Shown in pieces: positions 9,978-21,523 of a stretch of DNA of 64,000 nucleotides. The notes under the pieces were generated by a model that ran no database searches, was not told where the DNA came from, and saw only the letters and a program-made list of their open reading frames with translations. Numbering within the stretch: position 1 is the stretch's first letter; every line of letters starts with the position of its first letter. The stretch lies in contig VNKQ01000015.1 in the NCBI GenBank assembly GCA_016508695.1, positions 186,001-250,000 of the forward strand, given 5' to 3'. Position numbers and translations under genes: made by a program. Origin of the DNA: Hyphodiscus hymeniophilus (taxonomy: Eukaryota > Ascomycota > Leotiomycetes > Helotiales > Hyphodiscaceae).

Positions 9978-11624
9978 TCATACTGAAGTAATAACCAGAT
10001 GCGTCGCCGCCTTTTCTGCTTCATCTCCGTAGATGTTGATATCCCACCGAGGTTTGTCTAAAGAGCATTCGTATCAGAAACCGTGCAAAGACTAATACCA
10101 AGAGTGGGAAAAACTCACTCGCAACATAAGGCACATTGTAACGTCTCTGTACCTTTCCGACGCTCTCAACTTCTGCGATATCTTTGGGAGATAACTCTAC
10201 TTCCTTGAAATTCTCGACGATGCGTGAAGGTGTTACGGATTTCGGGATGACACTATGACCACCGTGCTGAGCCCAGGCGAGTCTGTGTTGAAACGAACAT
10301 AAATCAGTCATGACTCGTCATTATACGAGAGAGAGGATCTTACAAAACTTGAGCAGGCGTTACGGTTGACTTGGTATTTTTGGATAATCTCTCGGCAACA
10401 TTTTTGATTTCGGGACGAGTGACCAGTAATGGGATGTCAAACACATTGTTCCCGAATGCCTGATTGGTCAGGCGTTAGTGAAGAGTCATGTATAGATGTA
10501 CTAGTGGCGTGGAGGTAGTACCGAGTATGCGGTGATGTGAATATTCTTCTCTTTGCAGTAGGCAATCAGGCCATCTTGTCTCAGAAGAGGATGGCGTTCG
10601 ATCTGATTAGCTGCAGGGGCTACACCGGTAGCCTTGATGATGGTCTCAAGCTGGAAGAAGTTAATCAAGGTTGGTTAACCGGAAGGAAAGAGGACTCACA
10701 TGTTGTATAGCAAAGTTTGAAACTCCAACGGATCGGGTTTTGACCTGGGGCAGCTTCGTCATAGCTACAATGGGACAAGACGAATGGGTCAGAGAAATAT
10801 TTAGGGAGCGAGAATTCTGTGAACTAACCTTTCCACGTATCAGCAATCGACACACCGTCATCAATTACGACGTCTCCATCAGGTTGATTTCGTCCCGTGA
10901 GAGGGAATAGGTCTTGGCCTACATGACGAGAGCTATGTGCAAACGAAACAGGGAAGTGGATGAGGTAAAGCTGGAGAGGTTAATCGAGACCCTGCGAGAG
11001 GAAGGTGACGTACATCCAGATAGTCTAGTCCCAGCTCCTGTAGACAGTCGTCGAGCGCTGCTTCTACGATCTCAGGGCGATGTTGACTAGGGAAGTTTAG
11101 AGACATGTATGGCCTTGTGCCACTTCGGGAGACTTACGTATTCCATAGCTTGGATGTCTTCATGGGAAGCATTTTGGTTAGCCAGGCATGGCGAGGATAA
11201 TGGTAGAGCTGAACGCACTATAAAAATGTCTTCTCGTTTTAGACCTGGTATTTCCTTGAAAGCCTTTTTCAGGCCCTGAGCAACCTCTGCTTGGTTTCCA
11301 TACCTAGAGAGGTCAAAAACTGGATGAACAAGCTGCATCCTTTGATAAGAAGGTTCTTACACTTTGGCAAGATCCTGGGTGTACTGTGTCAGTGATGTTT
11401 CAGACTTTCATGATCCTTGTATCGGGAACTCACTAGATGTTTATAACCTGCTTTGAGGGCCTCATAGACTCCGATGGAAACTTCGCCCGGGGAGGATTGC
11501 CAAGTGCCATAGCCCAGTTGACTTGAAATGATCAGTTGGTGAATTCATTTGATCTCTCGAAGGAAGGGAAAACTAACGGGATCTTGTGGCCGCTATTGAG
11601 AAGAACTCGCCTTCCGAGAGACAT
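9978..11624 (-). CDS. Aldo/keto reductase (AKR), NADP-dependent, intron-rich
   Basis: The start is the ATG at 11624-11622 (MSLGRRVLLNSGHKIP) and the stop is the TGA at 9980-9978. The gene splits into about 12 exons with 11 short GT-AG introns. In order the conceptual protein shows LGYGTWQSSPGEV, HLDLAKVYGNQAEVA (catalytic Asp and Tyr), TSKLWN (catalytic Lys), YLIHFPVSFAHSS (catalytic His), VKTRSVGVSNFA, NQIERHPLLRQDGLIAYCKE, and near the end HSVIPKSVTPSRIVENF (cofactor phosphate pocket) and NKPRWDINIYGDE. The full AKR tetrad is present and no frameshift is visible, so the gene looks intact. The family reduces aldehydes and sugars in the cytosol. The NKPRWDIN-type C-terminus resembles fungal glycerol dehydrogenase/aldehyde reductases, but the substrate cannot be read from sequence. 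It is divergently paired with a sugar porter, which suggests a role in sugar or polyol catabolism (inference). Confidence 0.9.
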
Positions 11625-12570
11625 TGTAGCTGGAGCGTATCAACAGATTAGAGTGTACTGTATAATCGTCTGAGAGGATAGCTGTTTGAGTGCAAGGTAA
11701 TGGTATCTTGTGTTATAGATTATGGAATAGGTTGAGTTGACGAAGCACTGAATACACTGACTTTCTTCCTCCATTTTCATTCGTCCTTTCGTTGCATTTT
11801 TTTCTGGTTGTCTTAAACAGGTATCCCGGGCAGCGGCCCTTCCCCGCTTCCCCCGCCCAATCCCCTGGCATGAACGCGGAGTTCTGTGCGGGTGTTCGGA
11901 AATAGGCCGGTTATGTCTGCGGCTTTAATTATCTTCTCTCTTCTGCTAGAACATCTTCAATTTCCCAGTATCCAGGCTGGTGAGGCTCCGAAGAGATTGA
12001 ACAGATCCATAAATCATAAACCGAGTGAAGCTCAGGGATAGCATGTTTTCTACCTTATGGGTGACTCTGTTCGCTATTTATCTGCCTGTAGTGGCGCAAT
12101 GGCATCGATTCATCTCATTTCCGTTTCTCTAATCACAGCACTCAATACCGCATTGCAAATCGAGCAGACATAAGAGTAGCAAATAGGTTGTTGTGTGGAG
12201 CACTGGAGGAAATATATGGAGAACCCCTGGGCCCTGAATAGTACTGCGTGTTCCAGGTCTACCTATGATTCATTCTCACATGATATTGACAGTACGATAC
12301 TTGCAGATCACTGGGGCTCCATCGACCGGTAAGTCCTGAAATGGACTTCCGGGTAAACCTCCAGGAATGGGGGAGTCGGAAGTATACAGTCGTGTAAATC
12401 TATTCCAGAATGGATCCATATATGACTGGGGATTGTGGTCCTCTTCTCCAGGCTTGAATCTCCGCAATCTCCAGGTTATTGAGCTCGGGAATATACTTCG
12501 ACTTTTCATCACACCCATTTTCTTGTCATTTTTGATTCAGATTACTACGTTGCGGAAGCAAGCTCTTAAG
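11625..12570. promoter_or_regulatory. Bidirectional promoter between reductase and sugar porter, with CreA-type sites
   Basis: This 946-bp stretch separates two divergent genes. It contains two CCCCGC motifs (11842-11847 and 11851-11856), which read as SYGGRG, the consensus for the carbon catabolite repressor CreA/CRE1, on the complementary strand. A CCAAT box follows directly at 11857-11861. Two close CreA sites are the usual requirement for functional repression. Binding is inferred. The short frames at 12276-12518 have no recognisable content. Confidence 0.5.
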
Positions 12571-14850
12571 ATGCCTCTCTACGGGCAGAATATGGTCTAT
12601 GCGTGAGTATTTTCATGAAGCGTGAAGCTCTTACGATATATTTCTGACGTCAGGGGATCAGGATCTCCCTCGTCGCTGGGCTAGGCATCGTATTTGAAGG
12701 ATACGATCAAGGGGTCATGTCCGGTGTCAATATCAGTCCTTCATACATCGTAAATCTAGTCCCTTTCCAATATCTGAGAACTCAAACTTACAACGCCGAG
12801 GATCTAATGAAAATCGGTGACGGTGCAACCGGCGTGATAACGAAGCCAAGCAAGCAAGGAGGTCTCGTGGCTATTTACTACCTCGGAACACTTCTCGGAG
12901 CACTCATGTATGTCTTGGACTCATCACTTACTTGAGCTCGCTAACAACCAGCAAATAGGGGAGGCTGGATCTCTGACAAGATAGGACGAAACAAGACAAT
13001 TATATTCGCCTCATTTTGGGGCCTCTTCGGATCGTCGATGCAAGTAGCTGCTCAAAACGCCAACTGGATGCTCTGTGCCCGGATCCTCGCGGGTATCGGT
13101 ACTGGAGGAATAAGCGCTGTCATTCCTGTGTGGAGTTCGGAGCTTGTAGCCCATGACAATCGAGGTGCTGTCATAGCTTTTGAGATGGTCGTCAACTATG
13201 CGGGTATTTCCAGTGCTTGTATGACTGACTCTCCTCGATCGTTTAGCGTAAACTAATTGAGACGTGAAGATTGGCTTGAATATGTCTTGGCCTTTATGAA
13301 TGGTGGTCATACTAGCTTCAGATGGCGATGTAAGTTGGAAGCAAAGGTACCATCTGCTTTTGCTGACCTTTTGTGCAGTTCCTCTAGGCTTTCAGATGAT
13401 GTGAGTTTGTTCCAAGTGTTTAGACGATTCTCACTTACGTATCATCACAGTCCTCTCATAGTACTCATGATTCTTATGCTATACATGCCAGAGAGTCCAA
13501 GGTAAGATCTTCATCTTATACATTGCTTCTGATACGTGGAACTTATCTATGCCAGATTCGATATTGGAAACGGAAAGCGCGAGCGAGGTCGCAAAACACT
13601 CGCTATCCTCCGTGCTAGAGGTGATATCAATCATCCAGATGTGGTAGCAGAGTACGAAGAAATTATAGCTGCTGTTGGTAAGCTCACATCCCTAAGTCTT
13701 GGGCTAGTTTATTTCTCACGTTAATTAGAGCTTGAGGCCGAGTTTCCTGCCCGCACATTTTTCCACATGGTGACCGGCTACAAGAGTGGTGAACTTCATC
13801 TTGGACGTCGGACGTTCCTGGCTACGTGGCTACAGATCATGCAGGCTTGGTAAGTCAAGATGTTAGTTGATGAAAAAGGGGTTAACACTTCTCAGGACGG
13901 GCGTCACGACCGTCGTTGTATATGCGCCCACACTCTTCAAGATTGCGGGCTTTGGTGAACACAAGGTGAGTAGGTAAGGATTGGTCCATGGGGCTCACCA
14001 ATAATCAATGAATAGGCAAATCTACTCACCGGCTGCTGTAATCTGGTTGCAATGGTCTCTTGCGTTCTCGCAATTTTCACTATCGATCGTTTTGGTCGAC
14101 GGAAAGTCCTCATGGTTGGAGGGGTGGGACAAAGTCTTGCCATGTTCCTCCTAGGAGCCTTGTCCAAGGTCGGCGCAGATCATAACAGCGCGTCAATAGG
14201 TGCCGCAGCTGGATCGTTTGTCTTCGTGTATAACTTCGTTTTCGCCGTATGTTGGTTCCGCTATCACATAATATACAGGACTAATTGCTAATAGTCTACC
14301 TGGTTGAGTGTGCCTTGGGTTTGTAAGTGTTCATTCGTCTGCGTTTGCAGCCATATGCTGACCTGTCAGATCCGACTGAAATCTTCCCATTAGCAATCAG
14401 AGCAAAGGGAAATGCTTTCGGAATTGTTGGTGAGTACATCTAAGCTGGTACGACTTTTGCTAATTTTTTAGGATGGAGTATTGGATGCGGATCGGTATCT
14501 CTCGCTGCTCCGAACATGTTTCAAAGTCTAGGACCAAGCACATTTTATATCCATGCTGTATTTAACTTATTCGCAATCCTGATCGTCTATTGCTTCTACC
14601 CGGAAACAAGTTGCCGTACACTAGAGGAGGTATGTATTGAACTATACCAAGAAGATAGAAACAACTCTAACAGTTTCAGATTGATCTCCTATTCGCCAGT
14701 AATACACTTTGGGTTTGGGATACAGAGAGGCGATTCCAAGAACTCAAATTAGAGCATGCTGATCTCGTACATGGAATTGATCACGGGAAAATCGAGCGTG
14801 ATGGAGCTATAGAGGTTGTTGAGGATGTCGGTAAGGAGAATAAGGCTTAA
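12571..14850 (+). CDS. MFS sugar porter (12 transmembrane segments), intron-rich
   Basis: The ATG at 12571 begins MPLYGQNMVYA; splicing then gives ISLVAGLGIVFEGYDQGVMS, the usual TM1. Later exons encode GGWISDKIGRNKTI (the G-x3-D-x-x-G-R loop 2-3 motif), an ARILAGIGTGG segment, MPESPR after TM6, TIDRFGRRKVLMVGG (loop 8-9), STWLSVPW, PTEIFPLAIRAKGN and FYPETSCRTLEEI (the PETxxxTLEE end motif). The last exon ends DVGKENKA with TAA at 14848-14850. TM7 has MQAWTGVTTVVVYAP instead of the common QQxTGxNxxxYY, a variant seen in some fungal porter clades. About a dozen exons are needed, and the extreme N-terminus is only about 11 residues before TM1. The function is proton-coupled or facilitated uptake of a sugar at the plasma membrane; the substrate is unknown. 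It is divergent from the reductase, so uptake and reduction of one sugar are plausibly co-regulated. Confidence 0.9.
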
Positions 14851-15642
14851 GAGTCCTCGCAAATCATGAAAGCGTAAAGATGATAGTTTGATGTAAGCAA
14901 ACTAGGTAGGTGTGATCAGGAAAGAAAGTTATAGATCCGATAGAAGTTTCTGTCAATGCGAATGTAGACTACGGCGTGTACCAAATTGAAAGTACTAGGT
15001 AGCTGAGGCAGACTCCAATAGCATCCTCGCTCGTTTCGGTATCTCTTTGTGAGGAGCTTCTGGTTTGACCTAAGTTGAGCGTAATTATCTCAGCCAGGGG
15101 TGATAACACTTATTAAACAGAGGAGAAAGCCTCTATCTTCATCCTTCCTACCAAGCCAAGCATGACTTGTAACGCAGTCCAGAAATATCGCCCATTCGAA
15201 GAACAAGCAGGAGAATCTAAAGACGGCAATTGAGAGGTCCTTTAATTTCCGGAGGTACCCACGATCAATAACTTGACACTGCTTTTGTTACAATAAATAA
15301 GTATAAACATGTTCCCAACCGTGAATATGACAGTCGGGCCGGAGCGTGGCGAATACTAGGAGACGAGGACCCCTTTTTCGGGAAGCCACGAACAGGGGTA
15401 GCTGCGCTAAACACGAAATCACTTACCATGGCGCGTGGCGCGTCCAACTCGACGGCCTCTGATTTCGAAAACCTCATCAACAAGAAATCAACCCGATGAC
15501 TGCAAGACGATTCAAGATCCACTTTCAATCTTTGTAACTGTTCTTTCTTGCCCCTTCGACTCAGCTATTCGGTCATTGTCCAGACCTTTGTGGAAGCAAA
15601 GCTGCAGAATTCCTCCAGTATCGCATCTCGAAGTCTGTGGAC
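14851..15642. other. Intergenic: 3' flank of porter and promoter of CAF-1 gene
   Basis: This is 0.8 kb with no gene recognised. The last 200 bp before the CAF-1 start lead into its leader. An in-frame GTG at 15637 precedes the ATG at 15643 but is not a likely start in a eukaryote. Confidence 0.55.
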
Positions 15643-17903
15643 ATGTCTCTCTCCCAAGACCACCACTCTTTGAAAAGAGATCATGGTTCCTTCGATTTTG
15701 AATCCCTCGTCGATCTCGAGAAACCCTTTACAGTCCCCACCGACCTTTCACAAACTTACGCCTCACAACCACAAGAACTAGAAATCGATAGCGGAGAATC
15801 ATCAATACCCACACCACCCGTCAGCATTGGCGCAAACAAGATGGATGCCAGCCCTGTACGCAGTAGATCTGCATCATTGACTGATGCAGCATCAGCAACA
15901 CCTTCGCGGGGCAATAGCCCAATGCCTACATCACAGCTTATGTTTTCCGGCCAGCAAGGGGCCTCGCCTTCACCATCTGCATTCGTAGCCTTGAATGGCA
16001 GCGCTCCCCCACCCTCGAAGAAGCCAAAAATATCGTTTGTGGAAAAGGAGGCGAAGCGAATCGAAAAGGAGATCAAGGACCAAGGATTGGCGGAGGAGAA
16101 GGCGAGGAAGATACGAGAGCGTCAAGCACAAGCAGAGGATAAAGCCAAACGAGATAACGAGAAGGACGCAGAAAGACGGAAGACTCAGGCTGAGCGAGAA
16201 CGAAAGCGGGCTGCGGTAGAAGCAGAGAAGGCTGCTAAGGAAGAGAAAAGACGCAGAAAGGAGGAAGAGAAGCTCGAGAAACAACGTGTCGAGGAAGAGA
16301 AAAGATGCAGAAAAGAGGAAGAGAGGCTCGAGAAACAACGTGTCGAGGAAGAGAAAAGACGCAGAAAAGAGGAAGAGAGGCTCGAGAAACAACGTGTCGA
16401 GGAAGAAAAGAAGAAGAAAGATGGGAAGCAGAAACCATTAACTTCCTTCTTTCAGACATCTGCAGCTGCGAAACCAAACGCTTTGGTTGACAGACGATCG
16501 GAGAGTCCTGTGCCCAATACGGAGTTTCTGACAGCTGTTCCAAGTCCGGCTGCATTGACGCCAAAGAAGCTTGAGAAGACGACATATGAAAAGGCTTTTG
16601 GTGAATTTTTCATAAAGGAGTTCGTCACGATGCCCCCAATCAATCGGTTCGAAAGAGACGAGCAAGCATCCAATTTGCTACATTCTACAATCGACAGCTA
16701 TATTCTGGGAGACCGCAGTCCAGATCGACGCCGCGATTTCTGTGCCATCGATCTATTCCATCTTCCTAGTCACGACATTTTGCCCCGAGGAAAACGCTAC
16801 ATGCCTGTGCGAGAGATCATGGCCGAAATGTCTGGCAAATCGACACGCCCAATCGACCTTACGACCGATTCCCAGAGTACGCAGATTAAGCGCACAACAG
16901 AGTTACTCCGTAAGGTACCTTTGAAGTTCTTGAGATTTCAAGAAGATGTCAGACCACCGTACAGAGGAACCTACACTGTTCGGCCTGTTAATGGTGTGGC
17001 GAAGCTAGCCCGAAATCCCTTGAGACGAGACCTACCTAATACGAATTACGACTACGATTCCGAGGCTGAGTGGGTTGAAGACGAGGATGCCGAGGATTTG
17101 AACAGCGAGGGAGATGAAGACGAAGACATGGGAGAAGAGGGCGAAGATATGGAGGGTTTCTTAGACGACGAGAATGATGAGCTCGTGAACTCGAAACGCC
17201 TGGTTCTGCAAGGTGATCTTGAACCTATAAGTACAGGTTTATGTTGGGAAGATTATCGTAGGCGAAGTACGAACGTCAAGATGATGCCATATCGGATGGA
17301 GATCATTCTAGGTAAGTTTCTTTTATACTTTGAGTTCACTTGAAGTGAAGAGAACAACGCTAAGTTGATACAGACCAACCGATGAAATCCATTGACCCAT
17401 TCTCCTCGCAATACTGGGACCCTGCTCCATCTTACGCAACAATGCACCCACCCCGCCAGCCGCTCAACACCCTGAAAGCCAACTCTTTGATAGTCAACGG
17501 CTCCTCCAACTCGACCAAATCCGTCAAACCGTTCTTCACACCTCCATCCGCCCTCTCGAATCTCACTCCAAAGCAGGCATCACAGTCCCAATTGTCAACA
17601 CACTTGATGCCGATCCCGCCGCATTCCACCGCCATATCGTCATCCTCTCATGCCACTGCATCCAATTCAGCAGCGAATGTGAAGTTGAAGAAATTAATGC
17701 CGGCAGAAGATATAGACGACTTCATGAGAGAGATTAAAGGTAGCAATCTGACCAAGGTCGGTCTGATTGAGGTCCTGAAGAAGAAATTCCCTGGCAGAAC
17801 TGCTGCTGCGGTCAAAAATACATTGGAGTTGATTGCACAGAGAGTGGGCAATAAAGAGGCTGATAGGAGATGGGTGATCATCGACGAGAGCGGTGTGGCT
17901 TGA
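15643..17903 (+). CDS. RLF2: Chromatin assembly factor 1 large subunit (CAF-1 p150 / Cac1 / Rlf2)
   Basis: There are two exons (15643-17311 and 17374-17903) with a 62-bp intron (GTAAGT...ATACAG), giving about 732 residues. Order of domains: a Ser/Pro-rich disordered N-terminus; a KER region of Lys/Glu/Arg coiled coil at about residues 125-262; a canonical PCNA-interacting PIP box QKPLTSFF at 263-270; an APPYRGTY-like block (RPPYRGTYTVRPV) near 445; an acidic ED domain at about 474-512; a GLCWED block; and a C-terminal winged-helix segment at about 660-730 (SNLTKVGLIEVLKKKFPGRT). This is the whole architecture of the histone H3-H4 chaperone that deposits nucleosomes behind the replication fork through PCNA. 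No damage is visible. It contains an unusually exact internal triplication (separate entry). Unlike the neighbouring reductase and porter it has only one intron. Confidence 0.93.
16246..16407 (+). repeat. 54-bp in-frame triplication in the KER domain of CAF-1
   Basis: Three head-to-tail 54-bp units encode 18-residue units KRRRKEEEKLEKQRVEEE, with only one or two substitutions between copies (RCRKEEERLEKQ in copy 2, RRRKEEERLEKQ in copy 3), at residues 202-255. The DNA copies are nearly identical, pointing to recent slippage or unequal exchange rather than constraint on charge alone. Confidence 0.95.
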
Positions 17904-18969
17904 GCGTTATATTCTCAATATTGTTCGATCGAAAAGCTTCCCCGGATGTTTATTTTTGGTAGTATTGGGCAGCGTTTGGGGCCGCAATCTACTCTTTGCT
18001 TGAAGAGGCGCTTCGGTTTACGGCATGGAGCTCAGGTTTTAGCATCCGCATCCATGACCTGGAAAACAAAATAGAACTTTAGGCCGGGAGGTCACCTGAC
18101 TAAGTATTAGCTGAGCTGTATGATATCATATCACTGGCAACAAGATGAAACGAAATAGGACTGGACGGAATAGCAAAATAGAGCTAGAGTCTAAACTAAA
18201 CATCAACTTAGGCATTGTATCTTCTGTCTGAGGCAGCCAAGCTCGTGTTTTAGGAATCCCCTTTTCTCATTGAATTTTTCTGTGTTGTTTCACTAGCTTC
18301 CCCAGATGATCAAGCGGTTTTTATCTCGAATGTCTGCTCAACGCTGGCTACTTGCATGCAGCGAGTAAACCTTCCTTGCAATCAACCATACATAACCAGC
18401 GAAGTGTCATTCGACACAGCTAATAACCGGCGGGGCGCTCGCCATCGTTTTTGTGGGTCTGATTGTATTTGGGATGTTTTTGCGTGGGTTTACCATGATT
18501 GGTCATGACAGAGGCTCTGATGTATTGAAACACTTTGCAGCTTTTGTTTGCCTTGGCATCCGCATCTACTGTACCGTGATATCCCTTACTGATGTAAATG
18601 CTCACTAAAGTGGTAGAGCAAATTCAATAGTTGCAAAGCAGTCTGGTAAGTCACGAATGAATGTCCTCGCAACAATGGCTCGCGTAGCACCACTGGTAAG
18701 CATGAACAACCCTTCCTATTGTTAACCACCACAATTAAATCCGGTGTCGTATATCAGCCTCAATCTTTTCTGTGAGTTCGATTTTTCTTTTGACTTAAAA
18801 CAATCAAACAAACAACTAAGACATCTTTTCCAACTTCAACACTTTCATTCCGACATAAACGTGCTCCATCTTCGAGACTTTACCATCCTTGCCGCAGCAA
18901 GCCATTCATTTCGATACAGCCTGTGCATTTTCGACACATTACTTCAATTTACACGGCAACAACATCAAG
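17904..18969. other. Intergenic, nothing recognised
   Basis: This 1.07-kb stretch holds the 3' flank of the CAF-1 gene and the promoter and leader of the next gene. The leader just before 18970 is rich in CAA and pyrimidines. No domain-bearing frame was found. Confidence 0.5.
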
Positions 18970-19643
18970 ATGCGTTTCTTCACTACGTTTATTTTCGGCC
19001 TCGCCTTTCTTCTTGGTGTCTTCGCAAGTCCCGTTCTCGGTCAGGACGACTCGGTATCAGAGATTAAGTCAGGATTTGCCACAATCACAACCACTTTCAC
19101 TTACTCCTCTCCCAAAATTACCCAAACAAAGACCATGACAGTCACTACCTATGCTGTGCAATCCTTCAAGCAAGTAAGTTCCCCTCTCTATCTTCTACCC
19201 ATAATATCAACTAATATCCCTAGCCAACCTCAAAAGTCACTCACCTGCCTGCCGATCCCAGCAACACAACCATTCTCTCCTCTATGACAATCCACATGGA
19301 CCCAAGTGTGCACAAAACTGGAAAGCTCATTGGTATCCTTGTTGGCGTCGGCGCCATTCTCGTGATCGTTTTCGGTATCCTAGTTGCTCTGTGCTATAGG
19401 CGATACAAGAAGATCCAACAGAAGCGTATCGCGGATTGGATTCAAGCCAGTGCCTTGCATGATCGGTATTCGGTGCTAGGAAACTGTGGAACACCAGCTG
19501 CTGAGCAGACCATCTTTCGAGGGTTAGAGAAAGGAGAGGACGAAATTAATGAGGTACAAGATGAGGGTCGTTTGCAAGTTCCGGTCAAGGTGGTCATTAG
19601 GGATGCAAAGGTTCCGATTACTGAAATTTCAGGGAGGAGCTAG
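18970..19643 (+). CDS. Secretory single-pass (type I) membrane protein, unknown function
   Basis: There are two exons (18970-19173, 19224-19643) around a 50-bp intron with a CTAAT branch-like element near its end, giving 207 residues. The N-terminus MRFFTTFIFGLAFLLGVFAS is a clear signal peptide, probably cut after VLG near residue 24. A short Ser/Thr-rich ectodomain follows (FATITTTFTYSS and TKTMTVTTYAV), the kind that is O-mannosylated. The transmembrane helix is at about 103-126 (LIGILVGVGAILVIVFGILV), followed by CYRRYKK and a cytosolic tail of about 80 residues. The layout resembles fungal wall-stress sensors and similar plasma-membrane proteins, but I see no WSC or other ectodomain signature. 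It is the first of three consecutive single-pass membrane protein genes on this strand. Confidence 0.8.
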
Positions 19644-20798
19644 GCGTGCATTGATATGTGTATTATATTTGGTGATGGACATTGGACCTCGAACGAAGCT
19701 GGGGCTTAGTATTCCGAGGAAATTTTGCAGGAAAGCATGGAGATGATCGGCTGATTGATGTCAGCTTCACTTAGATAAGCTTACTGGATACAGCAGCTGA
19801 CTGCTGCAACCGAGAGAAAGATTCTATCATGAAACTTAGCTTTTGATATGTGAGTGAGTTTAAGTATTTTCAGGTGTTGCCATAATACCTGAAGGTCGTT
19901 ATTGATATTTCCCATTGGTATTGGATATCCGTTGAAATCGAACTTCAGCAGCAACTCTGCTCTTTGAGAAATAGGGATCGATTTCGCCAATGCAAGAAAT
20001 ATAACAACAAAGCTTTGTGAAGTGAAAGGGTCAGAATTAGAGATAAGAAACAGCCAGAAGCTGGTCACCAGGGAACATAAATGCAGACAAGACAAACATA
20101 GTAAACTGTGTCCAACTTCACCTTCCATGATTGTCCTTGATAATGAAGAGGATTTCAGGACGCCTAATCAACAATACCATCCGTTTTCTCTCTATAGTCA
20201 TTTCTTGTGTACGAGCAAACGGACCAAGGTTGCGTGAGAATAATCAACATCTCAAGCAAACCACAGGTTTGGCTGGTACCCAGTGTATCTTGAAACATGC
20301 AATATGGTCACCAAACTCTCAACAACTTTAGCTTGAGAATTACAAGAAAGTCTTGAGCTGTCCAAGCACGGTCCACAATCGTCTTTCCATTGTTTACTAG
20401 ATGCCTATATGTGAACGCCCGAAATGACAAACTTATAACGAGAAACCACAGTAGTTACTTGGGGCGTAAACGCATTGTTTGACGCGATTCAAAAGGTGAG
20501 TTGTTAAGGCGACGACTGCAGTTTGAGGCGACAACTGCAATTTGAGGCGAGGAGGCCTGCCGTTTGAGGCGACCTTCAATTTTTGATCACCGTGTAAAGT
20601 GCCATTCACTTCTACAACACTTCTGATATGAACAAGTATCATGGAGGGATGCATGACTATACAGGACTTTGAAGGGGTTTCATTGCCAGTAAACATATAC
20701 CTCTTCCTAGCTTGTCAACCTTCCTCTAAGTCTTGAGAGGCATCAACCCTTGAAGATAAGCTAATTGCCAAATCCAGGATGAAATTGTATCGAAAACC
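19644..20798. other. Intergenic with an imperfect 19-22-bp repeat
   Basis: No gene is recognised. At 20498-20573 a unit beginning GGCGA and ending TTTGA (GGCGACGACTGCAGTTTGA type) is repeated three times, with a fourth GGCGACC start. The copies differ by point changes and a small insertion. Confidence 0.5.
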
Positions 20799-21523
20799 AT
20801 GCAATCCACCATTTCAGCTCGGTCTAGCCAGAATGGCGGGCCTTCCTCATTGCACCGAAACTCAAACCGACTTCAAACGGGCTTCATTATTGGTGGTTTC
20901 ACTATAATGTCCCTCGTCTTTTTCGGCATCATCCTCTATCTATCATACCGAGCCCGGAAAGATCGCGAAATTCAACTCGACCAAGAGACCCAGAGAGCAG
21001 TCCGAAGCCGTCGAGATGCTCGTCGTACTGCATGGGACATCGAACTAAACGTCATGATTCACGCTCCACGTCCAGCTACTCCTATTCCTGGTGTAGAGGC
21101 TGAAAGAAGAGTTGTCAGAGCTGGTAGTCATCGTGGAGGAAATCGAAGCGGAGGAGTGAGCATGACAGGCATCGCCTTGCAGAGACGCTTGGATTCTATA
21201 AGCCCACCAGTTCGTCTCGTAAGTGCCTATTCTCAGCTCAGCTCGAGCGTAGTTCGGGAATCAAACCTGACTTAGTATTTTTCAAAAATCATCTGCTTCG
21301 ATTCCTTGGAGCGTTTTCTACTCCTATTATTCGATGAGAATCACATACTGACTTACAACAGGAAGACCTTGACGTGGATGCTATCTCTTCACTTCGACAA
21401 ATGAGCGGAAACAATGACCCCCAGGTCCCTCAAAATAGTCTGGGTGCTGGCGAGCAAGGACGAAGTCAAGAAACATTGCCGAGATACGAGATTGAAGCAC
21501 CACCACCAGCATATCTTCAATGA
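20799..21523 (+). CDS. Small single-pass membrane protein with C-terminal PPxY motif
   Basis: The ATG is at 20799 and the exons are 20799-21218 and 21362-21523, with a 143-bp intron (GTAAGT...CAACAG), giving 193 residues. There is no signal peptide. One hydrophobic helix lies at about 27-50 (TGFIIGGFTIMSLVFFGIIL) and is followed by RARKDRE, so the long tail is probably cytosolic. The tail is Arg-rich in the middle and ends with LPRY (179-182) and PPAY (188-191). PPxY and LPxY are docking motifs for WW domains of Rsp5/Nedd4 ubiquitin ligases and of their adaptors (established). That suggests a membrane adaptor or a protein whose turnover is controlled by ubiquitin. The family is not recognised. 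An upstream ATG at 20779 is out of frame. Confidence 0.72.

Noticed and set aside
15970..16392. Leu/Phe-rich minus-strand frame opposite the CAF-1 gene
   Set aside because: It is the antisense shadow of Lys/Glu-rich codons in the KER repeat.
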